Part shown: in pieces, positions 7,160 to 14,458 of the stretch
How positions within the stretch are numbered: position 1 is the first letter of the stretch
Layout of the letters: every line of letters starts with the position of its first letter
Origin: a virus
Strand: one strand, 5' to 3'
Length of the DNA stretch: 21,861 nt
IMG/VR virus record: IMGVR_UViG_3300035698_017765
Location: 1 to 21,861 of that record
Made by a program: the position numbers and the translations under genes
Notes under the pieces: model-generated
The model's input: the letters and a program-made list of their open reading frames with translations, nothing else
Databases searched by the model: none
Told to the model about the DNA's origin: nothing

Positions 7160-8245
7160 ATGGATACAAATATGGATTTTATTGGAAAAGGAAGTGCGCA
7201 AGGTCAAGTAGCAGCTTCTATGATGGCAAATGGATACATCGATCCAAATGCAATGCGTCCGTTCATCGGTGAAGATGGTAAGGCGTATGTGACGGTGTTC
7301 AAAGGTGGAGACGCTAAGAACCCGGAAAGTTATGGTCAAAGACTTGTAACAAACGCAACCCTTCGCAGGGATGAGTGGAAATACTTGGATGCTGCTGTGC
7401 TGAAAATCTCTGAGACTCGTTTAAATGGTGTTGCAGATCTTATTGCTCATGGTTTAACTTTCCAAATTGGGAATGGAATGGGTAGTACTGTTCTTGAAAC
7501 ACATGACATCAGTGATGCTCTTGTGGCTGATATGACAATGGATGGTATCACCAGGGGTAGAAATGATCGTCAGGTATATACAACCAATTACCTACCATTG
7601 CCGATTATACATGCTGACTATGAGATTAATTCTCGGGTTTTGGCATCTAGTCGTAATATGGGAAGTTCATTGGATGTAGGTATGGCAGAAAGAGCAGCTA
7701 GAAAAGTGGCTTTCAAATTAGAGTCATTGTTATTTACTGCTGATCCTTATACTTTTGGTGGTGGTACTATTTATGGTTATCTGAATGAAACAAACAGAAA
7801 TCAAGTTACTCTGTCCGTTGGATGGGATGATTCTGCTAAGAGTTCAAGAGATATCCTTGATGAAGTATTGTCTCTGAAACAAACGAGTATTAATGCGGAA
7901 CATTATGGACCATGGCAACTGTATATCCCAACTGCGTATGAAACCACGCTAGATGAGGATTATGAAGATACAGGTACCACAGCAACTAATAACACTGTTC
8001 GTGAAAGAATTTTAAAAATTGAAGGAATCAACGGTATTAAAGTTGTTGATACTTTGACTGCGGATAATGTGATATTGGTACAAATGACATCAGACGTAGT
8101 TCGTTTGGTTCAAGGTATGCCAATTCAGAATGTTGAGTGGAGTCAAGAAGGTGGAATGATTCATAAATACAAGGTAATGACAATTCAGGTTCCTCAGGTC
8201 CGTGCGGATCAAGAAGGTAATTCTGGTGTTGTTCATCTTGCATAA
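7160..8245 (+). CDS. Major capsid protein (HK97-fold, by context and pattern)
   Basis: A 361-aa protein, the right size and place for the shell subunit, between decoration protein and connector genes and directly after the protease/scaffold. The N-terminal arm is followed by FIGEDGKAYVTV and then LRRDEWKYLDAAVL (residues ~69-82), a segment typical of major capsid proteins whose N-arm is followed by the 'L..dEW..ID..v' pattern. The middle part has 'LPLPIIHADYEINSR' and 'AARKVAFKLESLLFTAD', where capsid subunits of this type have their A-domain/spine helix. The C-terminal part (VQGMPIQNVEWSQEGGM, then YKVMTIQVPQVRAD) is the usual end strand region. It has a full SD. An inverted repeat follows the stop. 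Confidence 0.88.
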   Translation: MDTNMDFIGKGSAQGQVAASMMANGYIDPNAMRPFIGEDGKAYVTVFKGGDAKNPESYGQRLVTNATLRRDEWKYLDAAVLKISETRLNGVADLIAHGLTFQIGNGMGSTVLETHDISDALVADMTMDGITRGRNDRQVYTTNYLPLPIIHADYEINSRVLASSRNMGSSLDVGMAERAARKVAFKLESLLFTADPYTFGGGTIYGYLNETNRNQVTLSVGWDDSAKSSRDILDEVLSLKQTSINAEHYGPWQLYIPTAYETTLDEDYEDTGTTATNNTVRERILKIEGINGIKVVDTLTADNVILVQMTSDVVRLVQGMPIQNVEWSQEGGMIHKYKVMTIQVPQVRADQEGNSGVVHLA

Positions 8246-8250
8246 AAACT

Positions 8251-8275
8251 GGTATTCACTAATCAAGTGAATTCC
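8251..8275 (+). terminator. Hairpin after major capsid gene (processing, attenuation or weak terminator)
   Basis: GG-t-ATTCACT, loop AATCA, AGTGAAT-t-CC forms a 7-bp stem extended by two G-C pairs across a T/T mismatch. There is no U-run, only CTAATTAAAAAGG, so it is unlikely to be a strong intrinsic terminator. A transcript-stabilising or partial-attenuation element after the most abundant gene fits better. The AATCA loop recurs in the hairpin after the tail tube gene. Confidence 0.55.
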
Positions 8276-8284
8276 TAATTAAAA

Positions 8285-8290
8285 AGGAGG
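8285..8290 (+). promoter_or_regulatory. Strong Shine-Dalgarno for the 113-aa gene
   Basis: AGGAGG ends 5 bases before ATG 8296. The block AGGAGGTTATTATGG is identical to the one in front of the tail tube gene at 16104-16118, suggesting this small protein is also made in quantity. Confidence 0.8.
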
Positions 8291-8295
8291 TTATT

Positions 8296-8637
8296 ATGGA
8301 ACGTACAGCAAAAAGTAAAGTAATTAAGTGGCAAAAAACAGGTGGTGGTTCTTTCCGTATGGGAAATAAGAAGCTAATTAAACCTGGACAAATATTTAGT
8401 GCAACTATAGAAGAAATCCCAATAGCATTTAGGGATGTTGTAAAACCGGTAGATGGAAAAGATGTATTGGTTACAGTTGATGCTGCTGCCCTTATTAAAA
8501 CGGCACCAGAATTAAAATACTATGTCAAGCATGTGAATAGTGGTTGGTATAATGTAGAAGATGTCAATGGAAAAGTAATGAATGATAAGAAGCTAAGGCA
8601 AGAGGCAGCTGAGGGTCTTTTAAAGTCATTACAATAA
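8296..8637 (+). CDS. Small conserved-context protein after major capsid gene, function unknown
   Basis: A 113-aa protein, basic overall, with the stretches KLIKPGQIFSATIEEIPIAF and YYVKHVNSGWYNVEDVNGKV, the latter reading like a small beta domain that packs aromatic residues. The C-terminal 20 residues are likely helical (KLRQEAAEGLLKSLQ). I recognise no named domain. Its strong SD, shared with the tail tube gene, and its position right after the capsid gene suggest a virion component such as a second decoration or connector-associated protein. That is inference. Its TAA shares one base with the ATG of the first gene in the large sugar cassette (TAATG), so the cassette is coupled to it. Confidence 0.75.
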   Translation: MERTAKSKVIKWQKTGGGSFRMGNKKLIKPGQIFSATIEEIPIAFRDVVKPVDGKDVLVTVDAAALIKTAPELKYYVKHVNSGWYNVEDVNGKVMNDKKLRQEAAEGLLKSLQ

Positions 8638-9338
8638 TGGATTGGCAGATTCCCAAAATGTGGGAAGATGGAGAGTGTTGGATTTTAGGTGGTGGGCCAA
8701 GTTTGTCTCACCAATTTAATATTCCAGAGGACACTATCCAACGAGTACTGAACAGGGAGGAATCCCCATCAGTGTACTCTCCATATCTTTCTGCCCTTCA
8801 TACAAAGCATGTAATAGCCGTAAATGCGGCTTATTTATTAGGTGATTGGATGGATATCATATTTTTTGGGGATGCTAATTTTTATCGGACGAATAGAAAG
8901 CAGTTATTATTTTATCCAAAACTTAAAGTTACTTGTAATTCTAAATTGAAACAATATACTAAGGCAGGAGAAATCAAATGTGTCGCTCGGGATAATAACA
9001 AACCGCATGGTTTAACTATAAGAAAAGGACATGTTAGTTGGAACGGCAATAGTGGAGCAGCCGCAATTAATTTAGCAGTTCAGTTAGGTGCGAAGAAAAT
9101 AATACTTTTAGGGTTCGATATGGAGTGTACAGAGGGAATGCAACATTGGCACAGTCATTATAAGCCAAAAGGACAACCAAACATGAAGGAGCTCCGGAAA
9201 TTGCCGTTTCACAGGCATATAAAATGTTTTGAACATGTTGCTAAAGATGCTAAACGGTTAGGAGTGGAGATTTTAAATGTTTCTCCACATAGTCAAATTA
9301 AAGAAATTAAGAAAGTACAAATCCAAGATGTGTTATGA
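8637..9338 (+). CDS. DUF115 / Maf-like putative glycosyltransferase (sialyltransferase-related Rossmann fold)
   Basis: A 233-aa soluble protein. It has WILGGGPSL (15-23), the glycine loop seen in DUF115/MAF_flag10 and Cst-type sialyltransferase-like proteins; IAVNAAYLLGDWMDIIFFGD (60-79), where this fold places its nucleotide-binding strand; and NSGAAAINLAVQLGAKK (138-154) then IILLGFDM (155-162), the most recognisable block of the family. His170, His172 and His174 lie in a QHWHSHY cluster that could be catalytic. Maf proteins transfer nonulosonic acids to flagellin in some bacteria; whether this one does is unknown. It is the first gene of the nine-gene sugar cassette, coupled to the small head-block gene upstream and, by ATGA, to the methyltransferase downstream. 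Confidence 0.7.
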   Translation: MDWQIPKMWEDGECWILGGGPSLSHQFNIPEDTIQRVLNREESPSVYSPYLSALHTKHVIAVNAAYLLGDWMDIIFFGDANFYRTNRKQLLFYPKLKVTCNSKLKQYTKAGEIKCVARDNNKPHGLTIRKGHVSWNGNSGAAAINLAVQLGAKKIILLGFDMECTEGMQHWHSHYKPKGQPNMKELRKLPFHRHIKCFEHVAKDAKRLGVEILNVSPHSQIKEIKKVQIQDVL

Positions 9339-9877
9339 AACGAAGACAAAAACAGAGAAGGAGAAGATGGAATTGGATTTCAGAACAAATACTGAAACAT
9401 GGATTTACCAAAGGAGCTGAGATAGGTTGCCATAAAGGAAACACTACTAGTTATGTTTTACAATATTGTCCTGAGGTTCATCTTATAGCAGTTGATTTAT
9501 GGGCATTCCTTCCGGAAGTATATTGTCCTAGAGAATTGACGTTAAGAACGAATGAAAATCAGGATGCTATATTCAATATTTTTAAAAAGAAAGTAGAACC
9601 ATATAAGAAACGATTACAAATATTACGAGGTGTTAGTTGGGAAATGGCTAATCTGGTTCCTGATGAATCCCTGGATTTTATATTCATCGATGCAGATCAT
9701 GGATATGAAAATGTAAAGAAAGATATTATTGCTTGGGTACCTAAAGTGAAAAAAGGTGGTTTAATTTGTGGACATGATATTAATATTTCAGGAGTTTATC
9801 AAGCAGTACAAGAATTAATTATTGATAGTAAAGCAGCGGGAACTGATGTAATATGGTACACATGGAAGAGTTTATAA
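9335..9877 (+). CDS. Class I SAM-dependent methyltransferase (Methyltransf_24-like)
   Basis: A 180-aa protein with a very basic N-terminus (MKRRQKQRRRRW). SAM-binding motif I is GAEIGCHKGNTT (27-38), motif II ends in VDLW (53-56), and FIFIDADHGYENV (115-127) followed by WVPKVKKGGLICGHD (134-148) is the Methyltransf_24 signature, in which the Asp residues (119, 121, 148) often bind a metal for O-methyl transfer. It is ATGA-coupled to the preceding gene. Likely substrate by context: a sugar hydroxyl on the glycan built by its neighbours. The poly-Arg start is unusual and might bind nucleic acid or an acidic glycan, but this is speculative. Confidence 0.82.
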   Translation: MKRRQKQRRRRWNWISEQILKHGFTKGAEIGCHKGNTTSYVLQYCPEVHLIAVDLWAFLPEVYCPRELTLRTNENQDAIFNIFKKKVEPYKKRLQILRGVSWEMANLVPDESLDFIFIDADHGYENVKKDIIAWVPKVKKGGLICGHDINISGVYQAVQELIIDSKAAGTDVIWYTWKSL

Positions 9878-10509
9878 AAGGGAAAAGTGTTGCATTTGTA
9901 GGTATGGCACCTACAATAGTAGGCAAAGGATTTGGAGAACGAATAGACTCCTTTGATGTGGTTATTCGTACCAATGTATTTCCGATACCAGAAAACTATG
10001 TTAAAGACTACGGAAAGAAGTGTGATATTCTGTCTTTGCATAAAGATTTTACAGTCAATCCTGGTATTTTTGCAGATGGCGGAATAAAATGGGTTATCCA
10101 TTATATTAAAGTAAATGAGTCTCCACGACTGAATTATTATTACATGACTCTGGAAAAAAGAAATGCAATATCAAAGGATATTTTTAAAATTGTAGGTAAA
10201 GCTCCTGGGCGTGGAACAGCTGGAATAAACATTATAAATTTAGTACTTAAATATAGTCCTAAAATGTTCACTATTTTTGGTGTAACAGGGTACCAAGATA
10301 AGGATGGGAATATAATCGATCATAACAAAGGAACAATACATTATATTGATGGTGCTGGACCTAGCATTGATATTGATGGTCCTAAAAAAGTGCAGTCACT
10401 TGAAAATCATGGTTCACATAGATTTCTTGTACAAAATGATTATATCAGGCATTTACTTAAAACAGGTGAAATAGGAATGGATGAATTTTCATTTCAATAT
10501 TTTAAATAG
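9853..10509 (+). CDS. GT29-like sialyltransferase homologue
   Basis: A 218-aa protein. Residues 12-41 read SVAFVGMAPTIVGKGFGE then RIDSFDVVIRTN, which follows the large sialylmotif of family GT29 (VGNS..l.GSG.G..ID..d.ViR.N). The second block, GRGTAGINIINLVLKYSP then FTIFGVTGY, matches the small sialylmotif position, and QSLENHGSHRF fits the very-small motif with its His. It lacks the membrane anchor of eukaryotic enzymes. The likely donor is a CMP-activated nonulosonic acid or related sugar, but that is family knowledge only. It overlaps the preceding gene by 25 bases; ATG 9862 (residue 4) is an alternative start. There is no clear SD. Confidence 0.72.
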   Translation: MVHMEEFIKGKSVAFVGMAPTIVGKGFGERIDSFDVVIRTNVFPIPENYVKDYGKKCDILSLHKDFTVNPGIFADGGIKWVIHYIKVNESPRLNYYYMTLEKRNAISKDIFKIVGKAPGRGTAGINIINLVLKYSPKMFTIFGVTGYQDKDGNIIDHNKGTIHYIDGAGPSIDIDGPKKVQSLENHGSHRFLVQNDYIRHLLKTGEIGMDEFSFQYFK

Positions 10510-10515
10510 AATAAT

Positions 10516-11205
10516 ATGAAGGAAAAAGTAAATATAATATGTCTTTATTGGGTAGGTGAATTTCGTGGTAGAAATTTTACAGAAAATGATGTATGGCGGT
10601 TACATCAAACGGTTAGTAAACATATTGATAGGGATTTTGATTTCTACGTACTTACCAATGATTTAAAAGCAGAACTTCCAGGCACAAGTATTCCACTAAT
10701 AAATCCAGAGGAATGGCCCGGATGGTGGAGTAAGATGGATTTACATCGTACTGACTTACCTGCAGGGAGAACATTGTATTTAGATTTGGATTCTCATGTG
10801 ATTCGTTCACTTCAACCAATATTAGATACTCCTGGAGATTTAGTAATGTTTCCAAGTCGGATGAGTGGGTCTAGTGGAGGGATTGTTTCACGATACCAAG
10901 CAGCTACTATGTTGTTTGATCCAGGAGAGATGGAGAGAAAATACCAATTGTTTTCCAAATTTCAGAGAGATGATGATTATTGGATGGCACATTATCGTAG
11001 TGAACAAGATATTATGGGAGAGTGGATTCCGGATCAACCTACATTTTTAGATAAGTGGTTGATGAAAGCAAGGTTAATAAAGAGAACAAGACCATACAGA
11101 AAACATCCTCCAAAGGATGTAATAATAATAACAGGACAGCCAAAGAATAATTTTTTTAGGGAACATTCAAATTTTCCTTGGTTAGAACAAATGGCAAGAG
11201 GATGA
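10516..11205 (+). CDS. GT8-like glycosyltransferase, first of a tandem pair
   Basis: A 229-aa protein starting with IICLYWVGEFRGRNF, then FYVLTND (44-49), WPGWWSKMDLHR (67-78) and TLYLDLDSHVIRSL (86-99), with the metal-binding D-x-D at 90-92. This order of strand, acceptor segment and D-x-D is that of GT-A fold, GT8-type enzymes. The C-terminal third (SEQDIMGEWIPDQPTFLDKW) is where the catalytic acceptor loop would sit. It shares a start pattern (IIC-x-YW-x-G) and D-x-D placement with the next gene, so the two may have come from duplication, though they are now very different. It sits 6 bases after the GT29-like gene and is ATGA-coupled to the next. Confidence 0.75.
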   Translation: MKEKVNIICLYWVGEFRGRNFTENDVWRLHQTVSKHIDRDFDFYVLTNDLKAELPGTSIPLINPEEWPGWWSKMDLHRTDLPAGRTLYLDLDSHVIRSLQPILDTPGDLVMFPSRMSGSSGGIVSRYQAATMLFDPGEMERKYQLFSKFQRDDDYWMAHYRSEQDIMGEWIPDQPTFLDKWLMKARLIKRTRPYRKHPPKDVIIITGQPKNNFFREHSNFPWLEQMARG

Positions 11206-11933
11206 AAGTAATATGTTTTTATTGGAAAGGGGATAGATGGAAGTCGGTGAATAAACCTACTCTCAGGTACAATAATTTGATTGAACGTGTGGGTACTGTG
11301 GATGATACTCTTGCTGCTGAATATATTAATAACTTATACAAAGGAGTTCGGAGAAATACAACACTTAAATTTGAATTTATTTGTTTTACTAATGAGAAAT
11401 TGGACTTACATAAAAATATTACAATTCGTCCTTTCAAGATGGTTACTAACATGGGAGTTCTTCCCAGGATGTATATGTTTAGTGAAGAAGCTGGTTTATT
11501 TGGACATCAAGTTCTTTGTTTAGATATCGATATTGTGATTGTAGGTAATATGGATGATATTCTCCAATATGAAGGAACGTTTTGTGCCCGGAGTAAATTC
11601 ATGCCAGGGCAAGAATATAAATTGGATGGTGATATAATGAGTTTTAAGGCAGATAAGGAAAATGAAGAACGGTTTTGGGATCCATTGAATATTGAACCTG
11701 AGACTGTGGAAGAAATGACGGATGGGCGAGAACGATATTGGGTGCGTCATGTAATAGGTGATTTGGCCGAGCGGTGGGATATTGTATTACCTGGACAAGT
11801 AGTGAGTTATAAAAAGCATGTTCTTAAAAAAAAGAGAATTCCATTTGGAGCACGAATTGTTTCTTGTCATGGACATCCTAGACCTCATCAAGCTATTCAA
11901 TATAATATAAACAATATATGGAAAGGGAAATAA
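11202..11933 (+). CDS. GT8-like glycosyltransferase, second of a tandem pair
   Basis: A 243-aa protein from ATG 11202, which overlaps the preceding stop; a TTG 24 bases upstream is a less likely start. MKVICFYWKGD opens the protein, FEFICFTNE follows (57-65), and VLCLDIDIVIVGNMDDIL (104-121) holds the D-x-D at 108-110 with the conserved 'G..DD' after it. The C-terminal part ends in SCHGHPRPHQ, a His-rich loop often present in GT8-like phage and bacterial enzymes. It probably transfers a hexose or similar sugar from a nucleotide-sugar donor. It overlaps the cupin gene by 16 bases. Confidence 0.78.
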   Translation: MKVICFYWKGDRWKSVNKPTLRYNNLIERVGTVDDTLAAEYINNLYKGVRRNTTLKFEFICFTNEKLDLHKNITIRPFKMVTNMGVLPRMYMFSEEAGLFGHQVLCLDIDIVIVGNMDDILQYEGTFCARSKFMPGQEYKLDGDIMSFKADKENEERFWDPLNIEPETVEEMTDGRERYWVRHVIGDLAERWDIVLPGQVVSYKKHVLKKKRIPFGARIVSCHGHPRPHQAIQYNINNIWKGK

Positions 11934-12259
11934 AAGTATGGGGTGAGCGGTGGTTAATCCGGAAGGATTCCACACATGCTGTTTCTTATTTAAAAATTAG
12001 GAAAGGATATCGATGTAGTTGGCATAATCATCAAACTAAGTATAATTTGTTTGTTGTCATTAAAGGTACGTTGGGTATAATTGTAGAGGAGCTCGGTAAG
12101 AAGCGCAAAATTGAACTTAAGCAAGGAGAATGTCTTACCATACCACCAGGACAGTTTCATGAGTTCTATGGGGCTACAAAGTGCCAATGTATAGAGGAAA
12201 TGTATGTAGAGTATGATGAATCAGATATAAATAGAATAAAAGTAGGGGGTCATGTATAA
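11918..12259 (+). CDS. Small cupin-domain protein
   Basis: A 113-aa single-domain cupin. Motif 1 is GYRCSWHNHQTKYNLFVVIKG (residues 30-50) with H36-x-H38, and motif 2 is CLTIPPGQFHEF (72-83) with H81, giving three His as possible metal ligands. The motif 1 Glu usual in cupins is replaced by a Lys-Tyr segment. Sugar-nucleotide 3,4-ketoisomerases, epimerases and phosphomannose-isomerase-type cupins share this fold, so a sugar-modifying role fits its place between glycosyltransferases. A binding-only role is equally possible. It overlaps both neighbours (16 and 8 bases). Confidence 0.8.
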   Translation: MEREIKVWGERWLIRKDSTHAVSYLKIRKGYRCSWHNHQTKYNLFVVIKGTLGIIVEELGKKRKIELKQGECLTIPPGQFHEFYGATKCQCIEEMYVEYDESDINRIKVGGHV

Positions 12260-13157
12260 ATTAATAGCGCATAAGGCATCTTTTGGTAATTGTGTTGGTT
12301 TGTATAATTCATTAGTTCTAAGTGGAAAAACAGCTGTCTTTTTTAAAACGGAAGATGGAAAAAGAATGGCATCACAAATTCCACATGCATTAGGTTATAA
12401 ATTAGCGATTTTTAAAAAGAAGACAGATGAAGATATTCATTATTTTATTGTAGCAGCGGTTACTTTAGAAGCAATTGATAAAAAATTTCCTATGGTATTA
12501 AAGGATCCAAAGAAAGTGACTATTATTTTGACAGACACTTCTTATAGGAGGCATACAGAATCTGTTAATAAAAGAATTAAAGGTATGAATATTTATTGCA
12601 TGTCTGATTTAAGTCAGTATTGCCCACACCCTCATAAAATATATTATCAACCTTTTGAATTAGGATTAAAAAATAACAAAAAAGCAAAGAAATTAACAAT
12701 TACACATTCTCCATATAGCGTAAATAAACGAATTCAAAAAGGAAGTAGATTTATTGAAAAGGTGCTTGATGGTATTTCTGCATATTATGTTTTTGATTAT
12801 GATTGTATAATGCTAGTTTCCTGGGAAGAATCCATTAGAAGAAAAAGTAAATCTCATATTTTTATTGATCAGGTATTATCCGCAGATGAACGCGGATGGA
12901 TAGGAGGTATTGGTAAATCTGGAATAGAAGCAATGGCGGCTGGATGTTTAACAATTACATCAGGTAATCTTTCTTATGGAAATGTCATTCCACAATGCCC
13001 TGTTGTGTTAGTTACTCCGGAAACTTTAGAAGAGACTGTAAGATATTACATTACACATCCTATTGACAGGGAGAAAAAAGCTAAGGAACAAAAATTATGG
13101 GTAGATACTTATTTGAATTATGAATACCAATCAAAATATTTAACCAATGAAATCTAA
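12252..13157 (+). CDS. GT-B fold glycosyltransferase (GT1/GT4-like C-terminal domain)
   Basis: A 301-aa protein. The C-terminal half holds GGIGKSGIEAMAAGCLTITSG (218-238), the donor-nucleotide-binding E-x(n)-G pattern of GT-B enzymes ('G.s..EAmA.G...I.s'), followed by VVLVTPETLEETVRYYI (253-269), the typical closing helix. An earlier THSPYSVNKRIQKGS (151-165) is where the second Rossmann domain would start. The N-terminal half is less recognisable: MYKLIAHKASFGNCVGLYNSL. The gene is AT-rich with many Lys and Ile codons, more so than the capsid genes. It overlaps the cupin gene by 8 bases and the next methyltransferase by 11. Confidence 0.75.
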   Translation: MYKLIAHKASFGNCVGLYNSLVLSGKTAVFFKTEDGKRMASQIPHALGYKLAIFKKKTDEDIHYFIVAAVTLEAIDKKFPMVLKDPKKVTIILTDTSYRRHTESVNKRIKGMNIYCMSDLSQYCPHPHKIYYQPFELGLKNNKKAKKLTITHSPYSVNKRIQKGSRFIEKVLDGISAYYVFDYDCIMLVSWEESIRRKSKSHIFIDQVLSADERGWIGGIGKSGIEAMAAGCLTITSGNLSYGNVIPQCPVVLVTPETLEETVRYYITHPIDREKKAKEQKLWVDTYLNYEYQSKYLTNEI

Positions 13158-13752
13158 ATACGAAAAAATATATAATACTCCTATTTCTAGGATGAAAGTG
13201 GATAAATCCTGGGAACGGTATTTCAAACCAACTGACCGTAAGAATCAAATGCCATTACGTTATTCTTTTTCGGTATCTAAATTATACGGGAATGTATTGG
13301 ACGTGGGAGCCGGGGATGGGTTTGGTGCATACCTAATGAGTAAAAATAAAAAGATAACTCATATCACTTGTTTAGAAATACAGGATAAAGCGATTGTACA
13401 GATTATTAAGAATACAAAAGGAATTGACAATATTACAATAATTAAATCAGCGGCAGAATGTTTTAAAACAGATCAGATGTTTGATTGTGTTCATTGTGGC
13501 CATACCCTAGAACACGTTTTGGATCCTATTAAAACATTGAAAATGATAGAATCAGTTACTAAAGATTTAGCAGTGATTTCAGTTCCAATTCATGGGGGGA
13601 TTAATAGGATGCATCTTTGGGAATATCATTCAATGCAAGAGGTAAAAAATTTGGTAGGAAAATACTTTGAAATTCTACAGACAAAAATGTATGCGAAGAA
13701 TAGTAAAGTTTCTTCTGCAGTAATAGTAGGAAGAAAAATTGATAAATTATGA
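13147..13752 (+). CDS. Class I SAM-dependent methyltransferase (Methyltransf_11/23-like)
   Basis: A 201-aa protein with a canonical SAM-binding motif I, VLDVGAGDGFGAYLM (50-64), an acidic motif II end CLEIQ (75-79), and FDCVHCGHTLEHVLDP (112-127), which carries the 'HtLEHv.dp' signature of the Methyltransf_11/23 group. IHGGINRMHLWEYHSMQEV is the usual post-motif region of small sugar/lipid methyltransferases. It is the third methyltransferase in the window and belongs to a different subfamily from the other two. It is ATGA-coupled to the sulfotransferase. The target is unknown; a sugar is likely from context. Confidence 0.85.
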   Translation: MKSKYEKIYNTPISRMKVDKSWERYFKPTDRKNQMPLRYSFSVSKLYGNVLDVGAGDGFGAYLMSKNKKITHITCLEIQDKAIVQIIKNTKGIDNITIIKSAAECFKTDQMFDCVHCGHTLEHVLDPIKTLKMIESVTKDLAVISVPIHGGINRMHLWEYHSMQEVKNLVGKYFEILQTKMYAKNSKVSSAVIVGRKIDKL

Positions 13753-14453
13753 AAGCACCTATTTTAATTACTGGATGTGCGAGAAGTGGGACTAGTATGG
13801 TTGCCGGGATTATAAATATCTGTGGTGCCTTTGGTGGAGAGATGTCGGGGCCTACAAAATCAAATGCTAAGGGAATGTTTGAAAATGCTAAAATCCGGAA
13901 TACCATTGTAAAGCCTTATTACCGTCAAATCGGTGTAGATCCAATGGGACAATATCCCTTACCCGATACTCAGAATCTAGTTATCCCAATTGGTTGGAGA
14001 AGTAACGTGGAATCTATTTTACGGGAAGAAGAATATCAAGATGGTGAGTGGATGTATAAGGGTGCAAAATTATGTCAACATTGGCCTATATGGAATTATG
14101 CTTTCCCGGATGCCAAGTATATTATTGTTCGAAGAAAGACAAGTGATATTATTAATTCTTGTATTCGTACTGGATTTATGAGGGCATTTCAAAATACACA
14201 TATTCAACGAAAGGTAGGAGTAAGTAGTGAATGGGATGGTTGGTTATGGTGGGTGCATCAACATGAAAACCGATTTGTAGAAATGATTCAAGCCGGTTTA
14301 AATTGTCGAATAGTTTGGCCTGATCGAATGGTGGATGAAAATTATGAACAAATGGAAGAGACTATTGAGTGGTTGGGTTTAGAATGGAAAGACAAGGAAG
14401 TGAAAGATTTCATATCTCCAAAATTGTGGAAAAGTAGACAACTTAAAAAATAG
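13749..14453 (+). CDS. Sulfotransferase family protein
   Basis: A 234-aa soluble protein. PILITGCARSGTSMVAGII (4-22) is the 5'-phosphosulfate-binding loop of PAPS-dependent sulfotransferases (xxGxxRSGTS). YIIVRRKTSDIINSCI (124-139) is the 3'-phosphate-binding segment, with Arg128/129 and a Ser. Such enzymes transfer sulfate from PAPS to carbohydrate hydroxyls. It is the last gene of the sugar cassette, ATGA-coupled to the methyltransferase, and lies 5 bases before the head-tail connector gene. With the methyltransferases it would be a capping enzyme for the glycan. A nucleotide-kinase-like P-loop role is possible but the two-motif spacing favours sulfotransferase. Confidence 0.82.
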   Translation: MKAPILITGCARSGTSMVAGIINICGAFGGEMSGPTKSNAKGMFENAKIRNTIVKPYYRQIGVDPMGQYPLPDTQNLVIPIGWRSNVESILREEEYQDGEWMYKGAKLCQHWPIWNYAFPDAKYIIVRRKTSDIINSCIRTGFMRAFQNTHIQRKVGVSSEWDGWLWWVHQHENRFVEMIQAGLNCRIVWPDRMVDENYEQMEETIEWLGLEWKDKEVKDFISPKLWKSRQLKK

Positions 14454-14458
14454 AAATT

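Noticed and set aside
11178-11204. TTG start for the second GT8-like gene
   Set aside because: ATG 11202 overlaps the preceding stop as ATGA and places the IC-x-YW motif at the N-terminus as in the sister gene.
3866-14453. The glycosyltransferases as DNA-base glucosylating enzymes of the T4 type
   Set aside because: They sit among late capsid genes, do not resemble the T4 alpha/beta-glucosyltransferases, and no hydroxymethyl-base synthesis gene is visible.
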